From Tessaracoccus coleopterorum (GTDB taxonomy: Bacteria > Actinomycetota > Actinomycetes > Propionibacteriales > Propionibacteriaceae), in NCBI RefSeq assembly GCF_011174705.1, contig NZ_JAANIJ010000001.1, positions 2,914,001 to 2,978,000 on the forward strand: DNA of 64,000 bases. The letters run 5' to 3'. The notes beneath the pieces are model-generated. The model saw only the letters and a program-made list of their open reading frames with translations, did no database searches and was not told the DNA's origin. This document shows positions 21,360-33,180 of this stretch, piece by piece; positions within the stretch are counted from its first letter, which is position 1, and each line of letters opens with the position of its first letter. The position numbers were made by a program, and so were the translations under genes.

Positions 21360-21894
21360 AGGGCGCTCCGTTCAATGGTGACGAGGTCGATGCCGTCGGT
21401 CTCTGCCAGCTGTACCCGCACCCGCTCGGAGCGGGCCGTCGGGATCGACCTGCCGACGATGTCGGCCTGGATGGGCAGTTCGCGGTGGCCGCGGTCGATC
21501 AGCGTGACCAGCTGGATGGCGCGTGGGCGGCCGAGGTCGGCGAGGGCGTGGAGTGCGGCCTGCACCGTGCGGCCGGAGTAGAGAACGTCGTCGACGAGCA
21601 CGACCGTCCGTCCGTCGAGGTCGCCCGGGAGGATCGTGCGGCCGACGGTCCGGGTGGGGTTGGCCCGCAGGTCGTCGCGGTACATGGTGATGTCGAGTTG
21701 GCCGGCCGGCAGCGACTGCCCGTCGCGCTCCGCGATCGCGGCGATGCGGCGTGCCAGGGGCGCCCGCGGGTCAGGATGCCAAGCAGGACCACGCCGTCGG
21801 CGCCGCGGTTTCGTTCGAGGATCTCGTGGGTCATGCGGGTCAACGCCCAGGAGATGTCGTCGCCCGACAACAGGGCGCGCGTGGTCTCGTCCAT
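21356..21894 (-). CDS. pyrR: PyrR regulator / uracil phosphoribosyltransferase
   Basis: About 180 residues of a type I PRTase. The PRPP-binding loop is [19 protein letters not shown] (about residues 98-116). [13 protein letters not shown] at the N-terminus and DLDGRT before the loop match PyrR. In actinobacteria PyrR represses pyr genes through RNA binding and has weak uracil phosphoribosyltransferase activity. It heads the operon. One frameshift near 21762 (TRG/APLARR) is a single lost base. The 170 bases upstream contain GGCCGGTTCGG and ACCGAAC-like stems on the transcript side, but I cannot assign a PyrR-binding hairpin with confidence. Confidence 0.9.
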
Positions 21895-22000
21895 CGCATT
21901 CCTTCCGGAGTCGAGCCGAATCTACAGCACGGGGCCGGTTCGGATGTCTCCGGTCTGTCACCGCGGCCCGGCGCGCGCGTTGGGGCGGTGCCGCTGGGTA

Positions 22001-22054
22001 TTGCCGAACCCGAGGGCCCGAAGTACGGTTAGAGAACGAATGGTTTTCTATTCG
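22001..22054 (+). promoter_or_regulatory. Promoter and short inverted repeat before the PEP-utilising enzyme
   Basis: TTGCCG (22001) and TACGGT (22024) are separated by exactly 17 bases, a good sigma-70 type spacing. Immediately downstream, at 22037-22054, CGAAT and ATTCG form an inverted repeat with eight bases between, placed at the expected transcription start, where a repressor such as the TetR protein encoded downstream could bind. The regulator-site link is inference. Confidence 0.45.
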
Positions 22055-22068
22055 GGAGGTGAGGAGAG

Positions 22069-22113
22069 ATGCTGCTCGCGGCACAGGACGCGGCCCCCGC
22101 CGTCACCCCGTAG
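22069..22113 (+). CDS. Possible 14-residue leader peptide
   Basis: A very strong Shine-Dalgarno region (GGAGGTGAGGAG) precedes an ATG opening a 14-codon frame, [14 protein letters not shown], ended by TAG. The next real start, that of the PEP-utilising enzyme, is 68 bases further. A good ribosome site in front of such a short frame suggests a translated leader, as seen before several inducible actinobacterial resistance genes. The frame is not rescued by any single-base repair into the downstream gene. It may also simply be a decoy. Confidence 0.4.
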   Translation: MLLAAQDAAPAVTP

Positions 22114-22181
22114 CGTTCCTGCCGCCCTCCCGCCCTGCCGCTCTGCGCCCGGCAACCGGCCGAACCCCGCCTGGAGCACCC

Positions 22182-24656
22182 ATGACAACCTCCACCACGC
22201 CTCTCGTCGCACCCTCGAGGCCTTCGGGGCCGCCGACCTCGCCACGGCGGGCGGAAAGGCGGCGAACCTGGGGGAGCTGACCCGGGCCGGCCTGCCCGTG
22301 CCCGCCGGTTTCGTCATCACCACCGCCGCGTACCTGGAGGCCGCCGACCTCGCGGGGCTCGGGGACCTGCTCGCCATGGAAGCCCGCCCGAGGCCCTGCG
22401 CGTGGCCCTGCTCGGGGCCGCACTTCCGGAAGGGCTCACCGAGCAGATCTCCACCGCGTACTCCGGTCTCGGGGAGGGGCCGTTGCCGTCCGCTCGAGCG
22501 CCACCGCGGAGGACCTGCCCGGAGCCGCGTTCGCCGGCCAGCAGGACACCATCCTCGGCGTGGTGGGCGTCGCAGATGTCCTCGTGGCCGTCCGACGCTG
22601 CTGGGCCTCACTGTGGAACGACCGTGCCGTCGCCTACCGCGCGGCAAGGGGAATCGAGCCCGGTGACGTGGCCATCGCGGTCGTAGTGCAGCGACTGGTC
22701 GACGCCGACCTCGCCGGGGTGCTGTTCACGGCCGACCCCGTCACCGGTGACCGGGGCACCATCGTCGTCGACGCCGGGGTAGGGCTCGGTGAGACGGTCG
22801 TGTCGGGCCTGGTTACGCCCGACCACTACGTCCTCAACCGGCGCGGACGCGTCCGGGAGTGGCAACGGGGCCGCGGCGAGGTCGCCGTCAGGGCCGCCGA
22901 TGAGGGGGAGTGCGGGAGACCGCCCCGGGGTGGCCGGGAGCCCGCTGCTCGGCGCCCGCAACCTGGCGACGCTGGCGGCGCACGCCCGCGGGATCGCGGA
23001 CCTGTTCGGCACCCCGCAGGACATCGAGTGGGCCATCGCAGAGCGCAAGGTCTGGATCCTCCAGGCCCGGCCCATGACGGCGCTGCCCGAACCGGGACGG
23101 GAACTCGGCCGGATCGACCGGCTGCAGGGGGCGATCCTCGCCGAGTACCTGCCGGTGCGGCCGTACCCGATGGACGTGACCACCCAGCTCGGCCGCGGCC
23201 CGGCCGCGATGATGCGCGACATCACGAGGGCCTTCGGCATCGCTGGAGCATTCACCGACTACCTGCGTGAGGAGGACGGCGTCGTGGTCGAGCTGGTTGC
23301 GCCGCGCGCGAGGCCGACCCTGCGCGCGCTGGCCACCCCGCGAAGCTGATCCGCCGCGCCCGCAGGTTCCCGCCGTCGACCTGGCAGGGCGACCCGCGCC
23401 AGACGGCCTTCCTGGACGAGGTGGCGGCCCTCGAGGCCCTCGACCTCGCGGCCCTGCCCTGGCGCGACCTCGTCGGGGTGCCCGAACGGGCGCTGGAGAC
23501 GCTGATCCCGTGCCGCGATCTGCGGATCGACTACCTGCCCGGCGCCGGTCTCGCGATCGCCCGGTTGGTCGCCGTCACGACGGTGCTCCGCCGCCGGGCG
23601 CTGATCGCCGACCTGCTGGGTGGCGCGCGCACCCGCACCGAGGACGCCAACGACGCGCTCGCGGCGCTGGGTGACCAGGCCCGTGCCGACCCCACCCTCC
23701 TCGGGCTGATCGAGCACGGGCATCCCGGGGACGAGCTCGCCGCGCGCTTCCCCCGCTTTGCCGCGGCGCTCGGGGCTTTCATCACCGAGTTCGGGAGGCG
23801 CGAGACCGTCTCGCCGCTGCTGGTCAGCCCGCCCACCCTCGCCGAATCCCGGACACGGTGCTCGCGATGGTCCGTGCGGCCGCCTTGGACCAGCCCGGGG
23901 AGGGGCGCGCCGGTCACGTTCGGCGGCGGCGTCGGCCTCGCTGCTGGCGCACCCACTGCTGCGTGCCTACGGGGGCTGCGACGCCGCTTCGAGGGGTTCG
24001 TCGCCGCCGCGCAGGCGGGTGTCGCCTTCCGGGAGGACACGCACTTCTACTTCACTGCCGCGCTTCCGGTGTTGCGGAGGTCGCTCCTCGAGATCGGTCG
24101 CCGGCTCACGGCCGTCGGCCTGCTCAACGACCCCGCTGAGGTGTTCCACCTACGGTGGGCCGAGGTCGCGGCGCTCCCCGGGCCTGCTGCCATCCCGGCC
24201 GCCCGGCTCGGGGTGCTCCGCGACGCGGTGGTGCGGCGGGCGGCGCTGCGCTCGGAACTCGAGGGGGTCCCCCTGTTCGACGCATCCCGCTACTTCCCCG
24301 CCCCGCCCGGGGCGATGCCCTCGTGGTGGGCACCCCGCGGGGCAGGGACCGTGACGGGCGTGGCCCGCATCGTGCTCGGCGCCGACGACTTCGGGCGGCT
24401 CGGGGCGGGCGAGGTGCTCGTGTGTCCATACACCAACCCGTCCTGGACGCCGCTGTTCCAGCGGGCCGCCGCGGTCGTGGTCGACAGCGGGTCCACCGCC
24501 TCACATGCGGCGATCGTGGCGCGCGAGTACGGCCTGCCGGCAGTGATGGGAACGGGCCGCGGCACGTCCGTGATTGCGGACGGGCAACGGGTGAGAGTCG
24601 ATGGGACACACGGCACGGTCGTGTCGGCCGAGGGGATGGACGGGCATGGGGCGTGA
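22182..24656 (+). CDS. PEP/pyruvate-binding, PEP-utilising phosphotransferase (PPS or rifampicin phosphotransferase-like)
   Basis: About 825 residues over at least six frame pieces. The N-terminal ATP-grasp (PPDK_N) part has ATAGGKAANLGELTRAGLPVP and the ADPVTGDRGTIVVDAGVGLGE segment. A central domain of about 350 residues follows. At the C-terminus is a swivelling His domain: VVDSGSTASHAAIVAREYG, with the phosphohistidine. This ATP domain / middle domain / swivelling domain order, with no PEP TIM barrel visible, is that of rifampicin phosphotransferases; a true PEP synthase would need the barrel. The exact reaction is uncertain. The ATG at 22182 follows TGGAG. Its stop overlaps the TetR start by 11 bases. 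Confidence 0.7.
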
Positions 24657-25321
24657 CCACCGCAGCGGGCCGCGGCGCCGCGGCGACGCCCTCGTCACCG
24701 CCATCCTGACGGCCACGGTCGACGAGTTGCGGGAGAGCGGGTACGCGGCACTCACGATGGACGCCGTCGCGAGGAGGGCGGGCACCGGAAAGGCCTCGAT
24801 CTACCGGAGGTGGACCTCCCGCGCCGAGTTGGTGCAGGAGGCCGTCTACCGGCTCGTGCCATCCCCGGGCGACCTTCCCGACACGGGAACCCTCCGCGGT
24901 GACCTCCTGGCCATGCTGCGCGGCACCGCCACGACGCTGGCCGGCCCGGCGGGTGAGGCGCTGCGTGGGCTGCTCGCGGAGGCGTTGCCCGACGCCGGAC
25001 GGGTGGCGGGCTGCGGGCCGGTTCACTGGGGCGCAACGCCCAACTGATGGCCGAGGTGCTGGGCAGGGCCGTGGCCAGGGCGAGATCCGGGACGGCGCCG
25101 TGGTCGGGGAGCGACTCGATGTGGGCGGCGCGCTCGTGCGCAACCTGTTCCTGTTCCGGGCCGGTGGCATCCCGGACGACGACCTCGTGGGCATCGTCGA
25201 CGCGGTGCTGTTGCCGCTCTTCTCGACGGTCCCGAGCGGGCCGCATACCGGTCCGCGGGAACCGGACGCCACCGGGGGCCGATCGGATAGGATCTGCGAC
25301 CATGAACCTGTTGCCCCTTGA
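24646..25321 (+). CDS. TetR-family transcriptional regulator
   Basis: About 200-225 residues. The DNA-binding domain is at the N-terminus: ILTATVDELRESGYAALTMDAVARRAG then TGKASIYRRWTSRAELVQEAV, a clear TetR helix-turn-helix. The C-terminal helical ligand domain runs through LRGLLAEALPDAGR and GALVRNLFLFRAG. Two frameshifts near 25015 and 25078 split it, and its true end is unclear: the frame runs to 25321, past the start of the next gene. Its ATG lies inside the end of the PEP-utilising gene, so it is co-transcribed and probably controls that enzyme, possibly at the inverted repeat at 22037-22054. Confidence 0.8.
25288..25293 (+). promoter_or_regulatory. Leaderless -10 element
   Basis: TAGGAT lies eight bases before the ATG at 25302, with no ribosome-binding site between, so the small membrane protein can be transcribed independently of the TetR gene. 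Confidence 0.5.
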
Positions 25322-25504
25322 GGTCCTCCCGGGCTGGCCCGAGCCCGCGCCGTTCAGCGACCTGCACATGTGGCTCCTGCTGATCATCGGGCCGTTCGCC
25401 CTCGGCGCGGTCGTCACCCTGATCGCCTTCGCGCCCAAGCTCGCGCGCGGTGATCGTGGGAAGGCCGCGGCCCCACCAGGGAACTGGTCGCCCCCGAGCG
25501 CTGA
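25302..25504 (+). CDS. Small single-pass membrane protein
   Basis: A 67-residue protein after restoring one C near 25477: MNLLPLEVLPGWPEP, one transmembrane helix of about 23 residues starting MWLLLIIGPFALGAVV, and a short basic tail ending RELVAPER before TGA at 25502-25504. Without the repair the frame runs on through the terminator, which argues for the repaired end. It starts from a leaderless promoter and ends just before a terminator. I do not recognise the family. Confidence 0.6.
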
Positions 25505-25519
25505 CCAACTGACGCGAAG

Positions 25520-25550
25520 AGTGGGTGGGCCTCCGGGCCCACCCCACTTT
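25520..25550 (+). terminator. Intrinsic terminator
   Basis: AGTGGGTGGGCC pairs with GGCCCACCCCACT (one bulged C) around a four-base loop, and TTT follows. It closes the PEP-utilising enzyme / TetR / small membrane protein unit. Confidence 0.7.
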
Positions 25551-25652
25551 CCCATGCCCGGACATCTTTCCGGTGCCCCGTCCGGAGGCGGTAGATTCGT
25601 GACCGCTCAGCGCCGAGCGTTGGACGTCCGATGATTAGGGGTGCTGAGCCAC

Positions 25653-26852
25653 ATGACCGAACTGAGTCCGCGGCGCCGCCGTGCCGCCCTGCTGTCACTG
25701 GCGCTCGGCGGGTTCGGCATCGGCTCGACGGAGTTCGTCGCGATGGGGTTGCTTCCCGAGACCGTGCAGTCGCTGCTTCCGGAACTCTGGGCCTCCGATC
25801 AGGAAGCGGCGCTCGCACGCGGCAGCCTCATCATCTCCGCCTACGCGGCAGGCGTCGTGTTCGGCGCCTTCACCGTGGCCATCGCCACGGTCCGGCTTCC
25901 GCGCAAGGTGGCCGTCACCGCCTTCTGCGTCTCGTTCACCATCGGCACGCTGCTCGCCATCTCGGCCCAGACCTTCCCGTGGCTGGTGGCGGCCCGGTTC
26001 GTCGCCGCGCTGGCGCACGGGGCCTACTTCGGCTTCGCGTCCCTGATCGCGGCCGAACTGATGGGCCCCGGCAGCCGCGGCAAGGGCATCGCGTTCGTGC
26101 TGTCCGGCCTCACGGTGGCCAACGTGATAGGGGTTCCGCTGTTCACCCTGGTGGGCCAGAACTTCGGATGGCGGGCCGCCTACCTGGGGTGGCGCTGATC
26201 TTCGCCGCCGCGTCGGTGGCCATCTGGTTCTTCGTACCGTGGCAGCCGGGCAACCCGAACGCGAGCATGCGCGCCGAACTGCGGGTCTTCCGGCGGCCCC
26301 AGGTGTGGTTGACGCTGGCGATCGGATCCATCGGGTTCGGCGGCTTCTTCGCCGTCTACTCCTACGTCTCGCCAATGGTCACCGATCTGGCGGGGCTTCC
26401 CCCTCCTTCGTGCCTGTCACGCTCGTCGTGATCGGCGTCGGCATGACCATCGGCACCCTGCTCGGCGGGCGCCTGGCCGACCGCGGGCGCTGCGCACGCT
26501 GGTGGGCGTCTACCCGTGGTTCATCGCGGCGCTGCTGGTGCTCGGGGCGTTCTCCCGGCAGCCTGTGGTGCTGCTGATCTTCCTGTTCGCGATGGCGACG
26601 CTGTCGTCGGTGATGATGCCCGCGATCCAGACGCGGTTGCTCGACGTCTCGGGCGACGCCCAGACGCTCGCCTCGGCGCTGAACCACGCGTCGCTCAACA
26701 TCGGAAACTCGATGGGTGCCGCGCTGGCTGGCGCCGTCATCGCGGCCGGGTTCGGGCTCACCGCACCCGCCTGGTTGGGAGCCTCGCTCGCCGCCCTGGG
26801 CCTCGGGCTGGCGCTGGTCTCGGGCCTGCTGCAACGCCGCGGGATGCGGTGA
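25653..26852 (+). CDS. MFS transporter, DHA1 (AraJ-like) drug or sugar efflux type
   Basis: About 400 residues with twelve predicted transmembrane helices. The first loop has GGFGIGSTEFVAMGLLP, as in AraJ/YdhP-type DHA1 exporters, and the helix 2-3 region reads VRLPRKVAVTAF. Three single-base breaks (about 26189, 26398, 26491) interrupt it; the C-terminal half is continuous from VGVYPWFIAALLVLG to LLQRRGMR. I start at the ATG at 25653 (MTELSPRRRR), 12 bases after AGGGG; the in-frame GTG at 25641 would sit on that site. It would export a small hydrophilic compound by proton exchange; the substrate is unknown. Confidence 0.85.
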
Positions 26853-26929
26853 TCGGCGGCCGGTGGCCGATGGTTCCAGCGTGACCGACCGGAGCAGGCC
26901 ACTGACCGGCTGCCACCGGTGGGTGGAAC

Positions 26930-26960
26930 GGGGCGGCACCGGTTGATCCGGTGCCGCCCC
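26930..26960. terminator. Bidirectional terminator between the MFS gene and pepN
   Basis: A perfect 13-bp stem, GGGGCGGCACCGG with CCGGTGCCGCCCC, and a five-base loop TTGAT, lies between the two convergent stops at 26852 and 26974. There is no long T-run on either side. Confidence 0.65.
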
Positions 26961-26973
26961 TGGCTCGCGCGGG

Positions 26974-29558
26974 TCAGGCCTGACGGCTCCGCTCCTGCGC
27001 CCGCAGCGCGCGGCGGGCCTCGTCGAGGCGTTCGTTGACGGCGCGGCGGACCTGCTCGCTCGGCTCGTTGTCGCCCAGCCACGCCTCCACCGTGGCCACG
27101 AGGGAGTCGGACACCAGCGGCTGCGGGAACAGCCACCGCAGCGCCGTGCCGATCGCCGCGTAGCCCTTGGCCTCCCAGATGCCCTCGCGGCGGGAGATCC
27201 GGCCGAGCAGGTCGAGGTAGGCGGCCGGGTACGGCTCAAGCACCTCATCCTGGCCGTAGCGCCAGAAGCCCATGCAGATCGCGCGGTGCGTCTCGTTCGG
27301 TACGTCGGGGTCGGCGGTCGCCAGCGTCCAGGCCTGCGCCTTCGAGTCGGCGTCGGGCAGCGCGGCCGCGGCGCCAGCTGCCGACTCGGCCCCCGCGGAG
27401 GTGTTGTCGCGGTCGAGTTCGGCGCCGATCTCGTCGTGGCCGATCGCGCCCAGCTTCGCCAGCGCGCTCGTGATCGACCAGCGCATGCCGGTGTCGATGG
27501 CGAGACCCGCAGGCACCTCCTCGTCGTTCAGCCAGCCCGTGAGCAGGTCGACGCCGCCGGAGCGCACCGACGCGATGAGCGCGCGTGCGAGCAGCACCTG
27601 CTTGTCGGAGCCCGGTTCGGCCGCCTTCAGGAGCTTCGCGAGCCCCGTGACGAGCTTGGCGTTGAGGTCGTCACGCAGTTCGGGTGCGGTGAACGACAGC
27701 GCGGCGCTGCCCGCCTGCCCGAGCAGGGTGGAGACGGCGGCCATGTCCTCCTCGGTCGGCAGCCCGGCCAGCACGAGGGAGACGTAGTCCTGCGCGGCGA
27801 GTTCGCCGTCGCGGGTGGCCTCCCAGAACGACGTCCATGCCACGGCCCGCGCCAGCGGGTCCGTGAGGCCACCGAAGTGGTCCACCAGGGTGCGGGTGGA
27901 CTCGTCGTCGAGGCGGATCTTGGCGTAGGTGCGGTCGCCGTCGTTGAGCAGCACGAGGTCGCCCTTCGCGACGCCGACCAGGGCGGCCACGGCGGTGCGT
28001 TCACCCATGACGTCGACCTCGACGTAGCTGGTGCGGTTCAGCTTCCCATCCGCGTCGAGCGCGTACAGGCCGATGCCGAGCGGGTGGGTGCGCAGCGTCG
28101 GGTACTCGTCGGTGGCGCCCTGGACCACGTCGAAGCGGGTGAACCGGCCCTCGTCGTCGATGTCGAAGTCGGCGGTGAGCGTGTTCACGCCGGCGGTCTC
28201 GAGCCACTGGCTGGTGTACCAGGAGAGGTCGCGCCCGGAGGCTGCCTCCAGTTCGACGAGCAGGTCGCCCAGGGTGGTGTTGCCGTAGGAATGCTTCACG
28301 AAGTACTCGTGGACGCCCTCGGCGAAGGCCTTCTCGCCGACCACGGACACCAGCAGCTTCAGCACCGAGGCGCCCTTGGCGTAGGTGATGCCGTCGAAGT
28401 TCTGCTCCACCTTCTCCAGATCGGACATGTCTGCCGCGATCGGGTGGGTCGTGGACAGCTGGTCCTGCAGGTAGGCCCACGCCTTGCGCTCGTTGCTGAA
28501 CGACGCCCACGGGTTTGCTCCGGTGGAGTACCGCTCCGCGATGACGTCGTTGGCGTAGTGCGAGGCCCACTCTGCGAACGACTCGTTCAGCCACAGGTCG
28601 TCCCACCAGCGCATCGTGACGAGGTCGCCGAACCACATGTGGGCCAGCTCGTGCAGGATCGTGTTGTCGCGGGCATCCATCTCGCGTGACGTCACGCGGG
28701 AACGGAACAGGTACTCGTCGCGGAACGTGACGCAGCCCGCGTTCTCCATGGCGCCTGCGTTGAACTCGGGCACGAAGATCTGGTCGTAGGTGCCGAAGGC
28801 GTAGGGCACGCCGAAGGTACCCTCGAACACCTCGAAGCCGTACTGCGTGGTGGCGAAGATGCGCTCGGCGTCCAGGTGCTGCGCCAGCGACTGCCGGCAG
28901 GCCACGGAGGCGGGCACGTCACCGGAGGTCGACGCGATGGTGGAGCGCTCCACGTGGAACTCGCCCGCCACCAGCGCCGTGATGTAGGTCGACATCTTCT
29001 TCGTGGTGGCGTGCTCGAAGCGGCCGAAGCCGTCGCCGATGTCGGTGGGCTGGATGCTCGCCGCGTTCGTGAACACGACCCACTGCGACGGCGCGAGCAC
29101 CGTGAGCTGGAAGGTGGCCTTCTGATCGGGCTGCTCGGCGTTGGCGAACATGCGCCGCGCGTCGGCCGTCTCGAACTGCGTGTAGAGATACACGCGCTGG
29201 TCGACCGGGTCGACGAAGCGGTGGAGGCCCTCACCGGAGTTGGAGTACCGGCACACGGCGACGATGCGGATCTCGTGCCCGCCCTCGGACAGCTCGGGGA
29301 GCGGCAGCCGGTACCCGTCGAAGGAAGAGGTGTCGAAGGCCTCGCCGTCGAGGGTGGCGGCCCGGACCTCGTCGGCGATCAGGTCGAGGTGGGTGGACCC
29401 CCGGTGGACGTGAAGCGAAGCGTGGTGTCGGACAGGAACTGGCGCTCCGGCTCCTGCACCTCCCGCCCGGTCAGGTCGACGGTGACCACGTAGGCCTCGG
29501 TCGAGATTACCCGCGAGCGGGCCGCTGCTTCAGCGCGTGTGATGTTGGCCGTGGCCAT
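26974..29558 (-). CDS. pepN: Aminopeptidase N (M1 family zinc metallopeptidase)
   Basis: About 862 residues, nearly intact. The substrate-binding GAMEN sequence (FNAGAMENAGCVTF) and the zinc motif HELAHMWFGDLV with the downstream ligand Glu in WLNESFAEWAS are all present. The ERAP1-like C-terminal domain follows. It removes N-terminal residues from peptides in the cytoplasm; there is no signal peptide. The ATG at 29558 opens MATANITRAEAAARSR, a normal M1 start. One frameshift near 29400 separates the first 53 residues. It is monocistronic and divergent from ligA. Confidence 0.93.
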
Positions 29559-29697
29559 GCGACGTGTCTCCTTGGATCGGCCCCTGTCGTGGCTGACTGC
29601 GGGCGCTCTACCGGGTCATTGTTCTACGAAGCGCGCCCGATCGGTTGGATTTCGACGGGCGGGTGGCCGATCTGACACCTGTGGAACGATGGGACGC

Positions 29698-31793
<2,096 letters not shown>

Positions 31794-31794
<1 letters not shown>

Positions 31795-32279
31795 TGACCA
31801 TGCGAGTCCACATCGCGACCGACCATGCCGCCTTCGAGTTGAAGCAGCACCTGGTCGTCGAGCTGCAGGCCGACGGCTTCGACGTCGTCGACCACGGCGC
31901 TGGCACCCTCGATCCTGCCGACGACTATCCGCCGCTGATGATCGCGTGCGCCGAGGCGGTGGTTGCCGACCCGGGGTCGCTGGGGATCGTGCTGGGCGGC
32001 TCCGGCAACGGCGAGCAGATCGCGGCCAACAAGGTGCCCGGCGTGCGCGCTGCGCTCGCCTACAACGTCGACACCGCCCGGCTCGCCCGGGAACACAACG
32101 ACGCCAACGTCGTGGCGCTCGGTGGCCGGATGCAGTCGCTCGAGGAAGGCCACGCCATCGTGCGTGCGTTCCTCGACACCCCGTTCTCCAACGGGGAGCG
32201 ACACGCGCGTCGGATCGCCATGATCGCCGAGTATGAGAACGGCGGCCGTGCGGCCGCCGAGGTTCTGGAGGACCGATGA
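31794..32279 (+). CDS. rpiB: Ribose-5-phosphate isomerase B
   Basis: Intact, 161 residues. The N-terminal phosphate-binding part is IATDHAAFELKQHL. The active-site loop reads GGSGNGEQIAANKVPG, the mycobacterial type in which a Glu replaces the catalytic Cys of enterobacterial RpiB. EHNDANVVALGGR follows. It interconverts ribulose 5-phosphate and ribose 5-phosphate, the step after the gnd product. Either ATG at 31794 or 31800 could start it; the first overlaps the ligA stop. The end overlaps the next gene as ATGA, so ligA, rpiB and the DUF1707 gene are one operon. Confidence 0.93.
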
Positions 32280-32742
32280 CCGTCCCTCTGCCCGTGCCGC
32301 AGTCGTCCGAGCCCGCCTGGGAGAGGTTCGTCGCGGACCCGCGACGGCCACGCAACGCCGAGATCAGGGTCGGCCACGCCGACCGTGACGTGCTGGCGGA
32401 CCTGCTCGCCGACGCCTACGCCTACGGGAAGCTCGACAACATCGAGTACAACGAGCGGCTCGACCGGGCGATGGAGATCAAGACGGTCGGGAGATCATGC
32501 CGCTGGTGGGTGACCTGATGACGGTGCCGACCACGACCGTGCGGGGTGTCGGGCACGGGCGGATGCTCGCGTCACGGATCCTGTATCTGATCGCGGGCAC
32601 CGTGGTGGGCCTCAACGTGCTGATCTGGCTGCTGGCCAGCCTGTCCGCCGGGTCGCTCCTCTACTTCTGGCCCATGTGGGTCGCCGTCGGGATGGTCGTC
32701 CCCGTGGTGATCGGCGTGGCGTTGGGCCGCTCGACGGACTGA
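32276..32742 (+). CDS. DUF1707 domain membrane protein
   Basis: About 155 residues. The DUF1707 module is seen as AEIRVGHADRDVLADLLADAYAYGKL...EYNERLDRAM (about residues 28-75). Two transmembrane helices follow (ILYLIAGTVVGLNVLIWLL and WPMWVAVGMVVPVVIGVAL). Such proteins are common and uncharacterised in actinobacteria. One G is missing near 32491 (KTVGEIMPLVGD after repair). It overlaps rpiB by four bases. Confidence 0.85.
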
Positions 32743-32840
32743 TCGCGGCGGGGCAGCAGCCTGGCGCGAAGCGCGCGGTCCTTGTCGACGAGACCCGAGA
32801 TCCCGTCGCGCCCGAACTCCCTCGGCTGCTGTTCCGTCAT
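32661..32840 (-). CDS. Small hydrophilic protein, antisense to the end of the DUF1707 gene
   Basis: A 59-residue frame starting MTEQQPREFGRDG, then GLVDKDRALRARLLPRRD. The first 35 residues lie outside any other gene; the last 27 overlap the DUF1707 gene in antisense. A TACGAT -10 element six bases before the ATG supports real leaderless expression. The charged DKDRALRAR run looks protein-like and not like random GC-rich translation. The end may differ if a base is missing. Function unknown. Confidence 0.4.
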   Translation of the reverse strand: MTEQQPREFGRDGISGLVDKDRALRARLLPRRDQSVERPNATPITTGTTIPTATHMGQK

Positions 32841-32846
32841 GCCGTA

Positions 32847-32852
32847 ATCGTA
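32847..32852 (-). promoter_or_regulatory. Leaderless -10 element of the small minus-strand gene
   Basis: TACGAT on the minus strand is followed by six bases and the ATG at 32840. It lies 20 bases from the edge of the repeat array. Confidence 0.4.
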
Positions 32853-32872
32853 GCCACGCGCCCCCGCGCCGC

Positions 32873-33145
32873 TCCGGGGAGGGGCCGCCGTCAAAAAAAA
32901 CGGCCAGTGGCCGCTTCTGATCGGTCCTGCTGGAAATAGTGGCCACTGTCCCGGCCTTCCGGGGAGGGGCCGCCGTCAAAAATCGGCCAGTGGCCGCTTC
33001 TGATCGGTCCTGCTGGAAATAGTGGCCACTGTCCCGGCCTTCCGGAGGAGGGAGCCGCCGCCAAAAATCGGCCAGTGGCCGCTTCTGATCGGTCCTGCTG
33101 GAAATAGTGGCCACTGTCCCGGCGTTCCGGGAGGGGCCGATTTTT
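32873..33145. repeat. Three tandem 83-85 bp repeats plus a truncated fourth, each with a hairpin
   Basis: Units begin TCCGGGGAGGGGCCGCCGTC at 32873, 32958 and 33041, with a 20-base partial unit at 33126. Each holds an A-run (8, 5, 5), CGGCCAGTGGCCG, then CAGTGGCC and GGCCACTG arms about 28 bases apart (32905-32912 and 32941-32948 in unit 1; 11 bp with one wobble when extended). Read on the minus strand each hairpin runs into a T-run, like an intrinsic terminator. The copies are almost identical. The array fills the 430-base gap between the DUF1707 gene and the second glycosylase; no other gene of size is seen there. Confidence 0.85.
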
Positions 33146-33168
33146 TCGGGACGGCCCGGGACGCGGGC

Positions 33169-33174
33169 TAGATT
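33169..33174 (+). promoter_or_regulatory. Leaderless -10 element of the second Nei/Fpg gene
   Basis: TAGATT is followed by six bases (GGCAGG) and the ATG at 33181. It lies just outside the repeat array, so this gene and the small minus-strand gene are divergently transcribed from either side of the array. Confidence 0.55.
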
Positions 33175-33180
33175 GGCAGG

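Noticed and set aside
21895-22068. Rifamycin-associated element upstream of the PEP-utilising gene
   Set aside because: The known palindromic element (GGGGCTTGCGGCAAGGCCC type) is not present; only a short CGAAT/ATTCG repeat is seen.
32873-33145. The tandem array as a CRISPR
   Set aside because: Units are 83-85 bp and almost identical throughout, with no variable spacers and no cas genes near.
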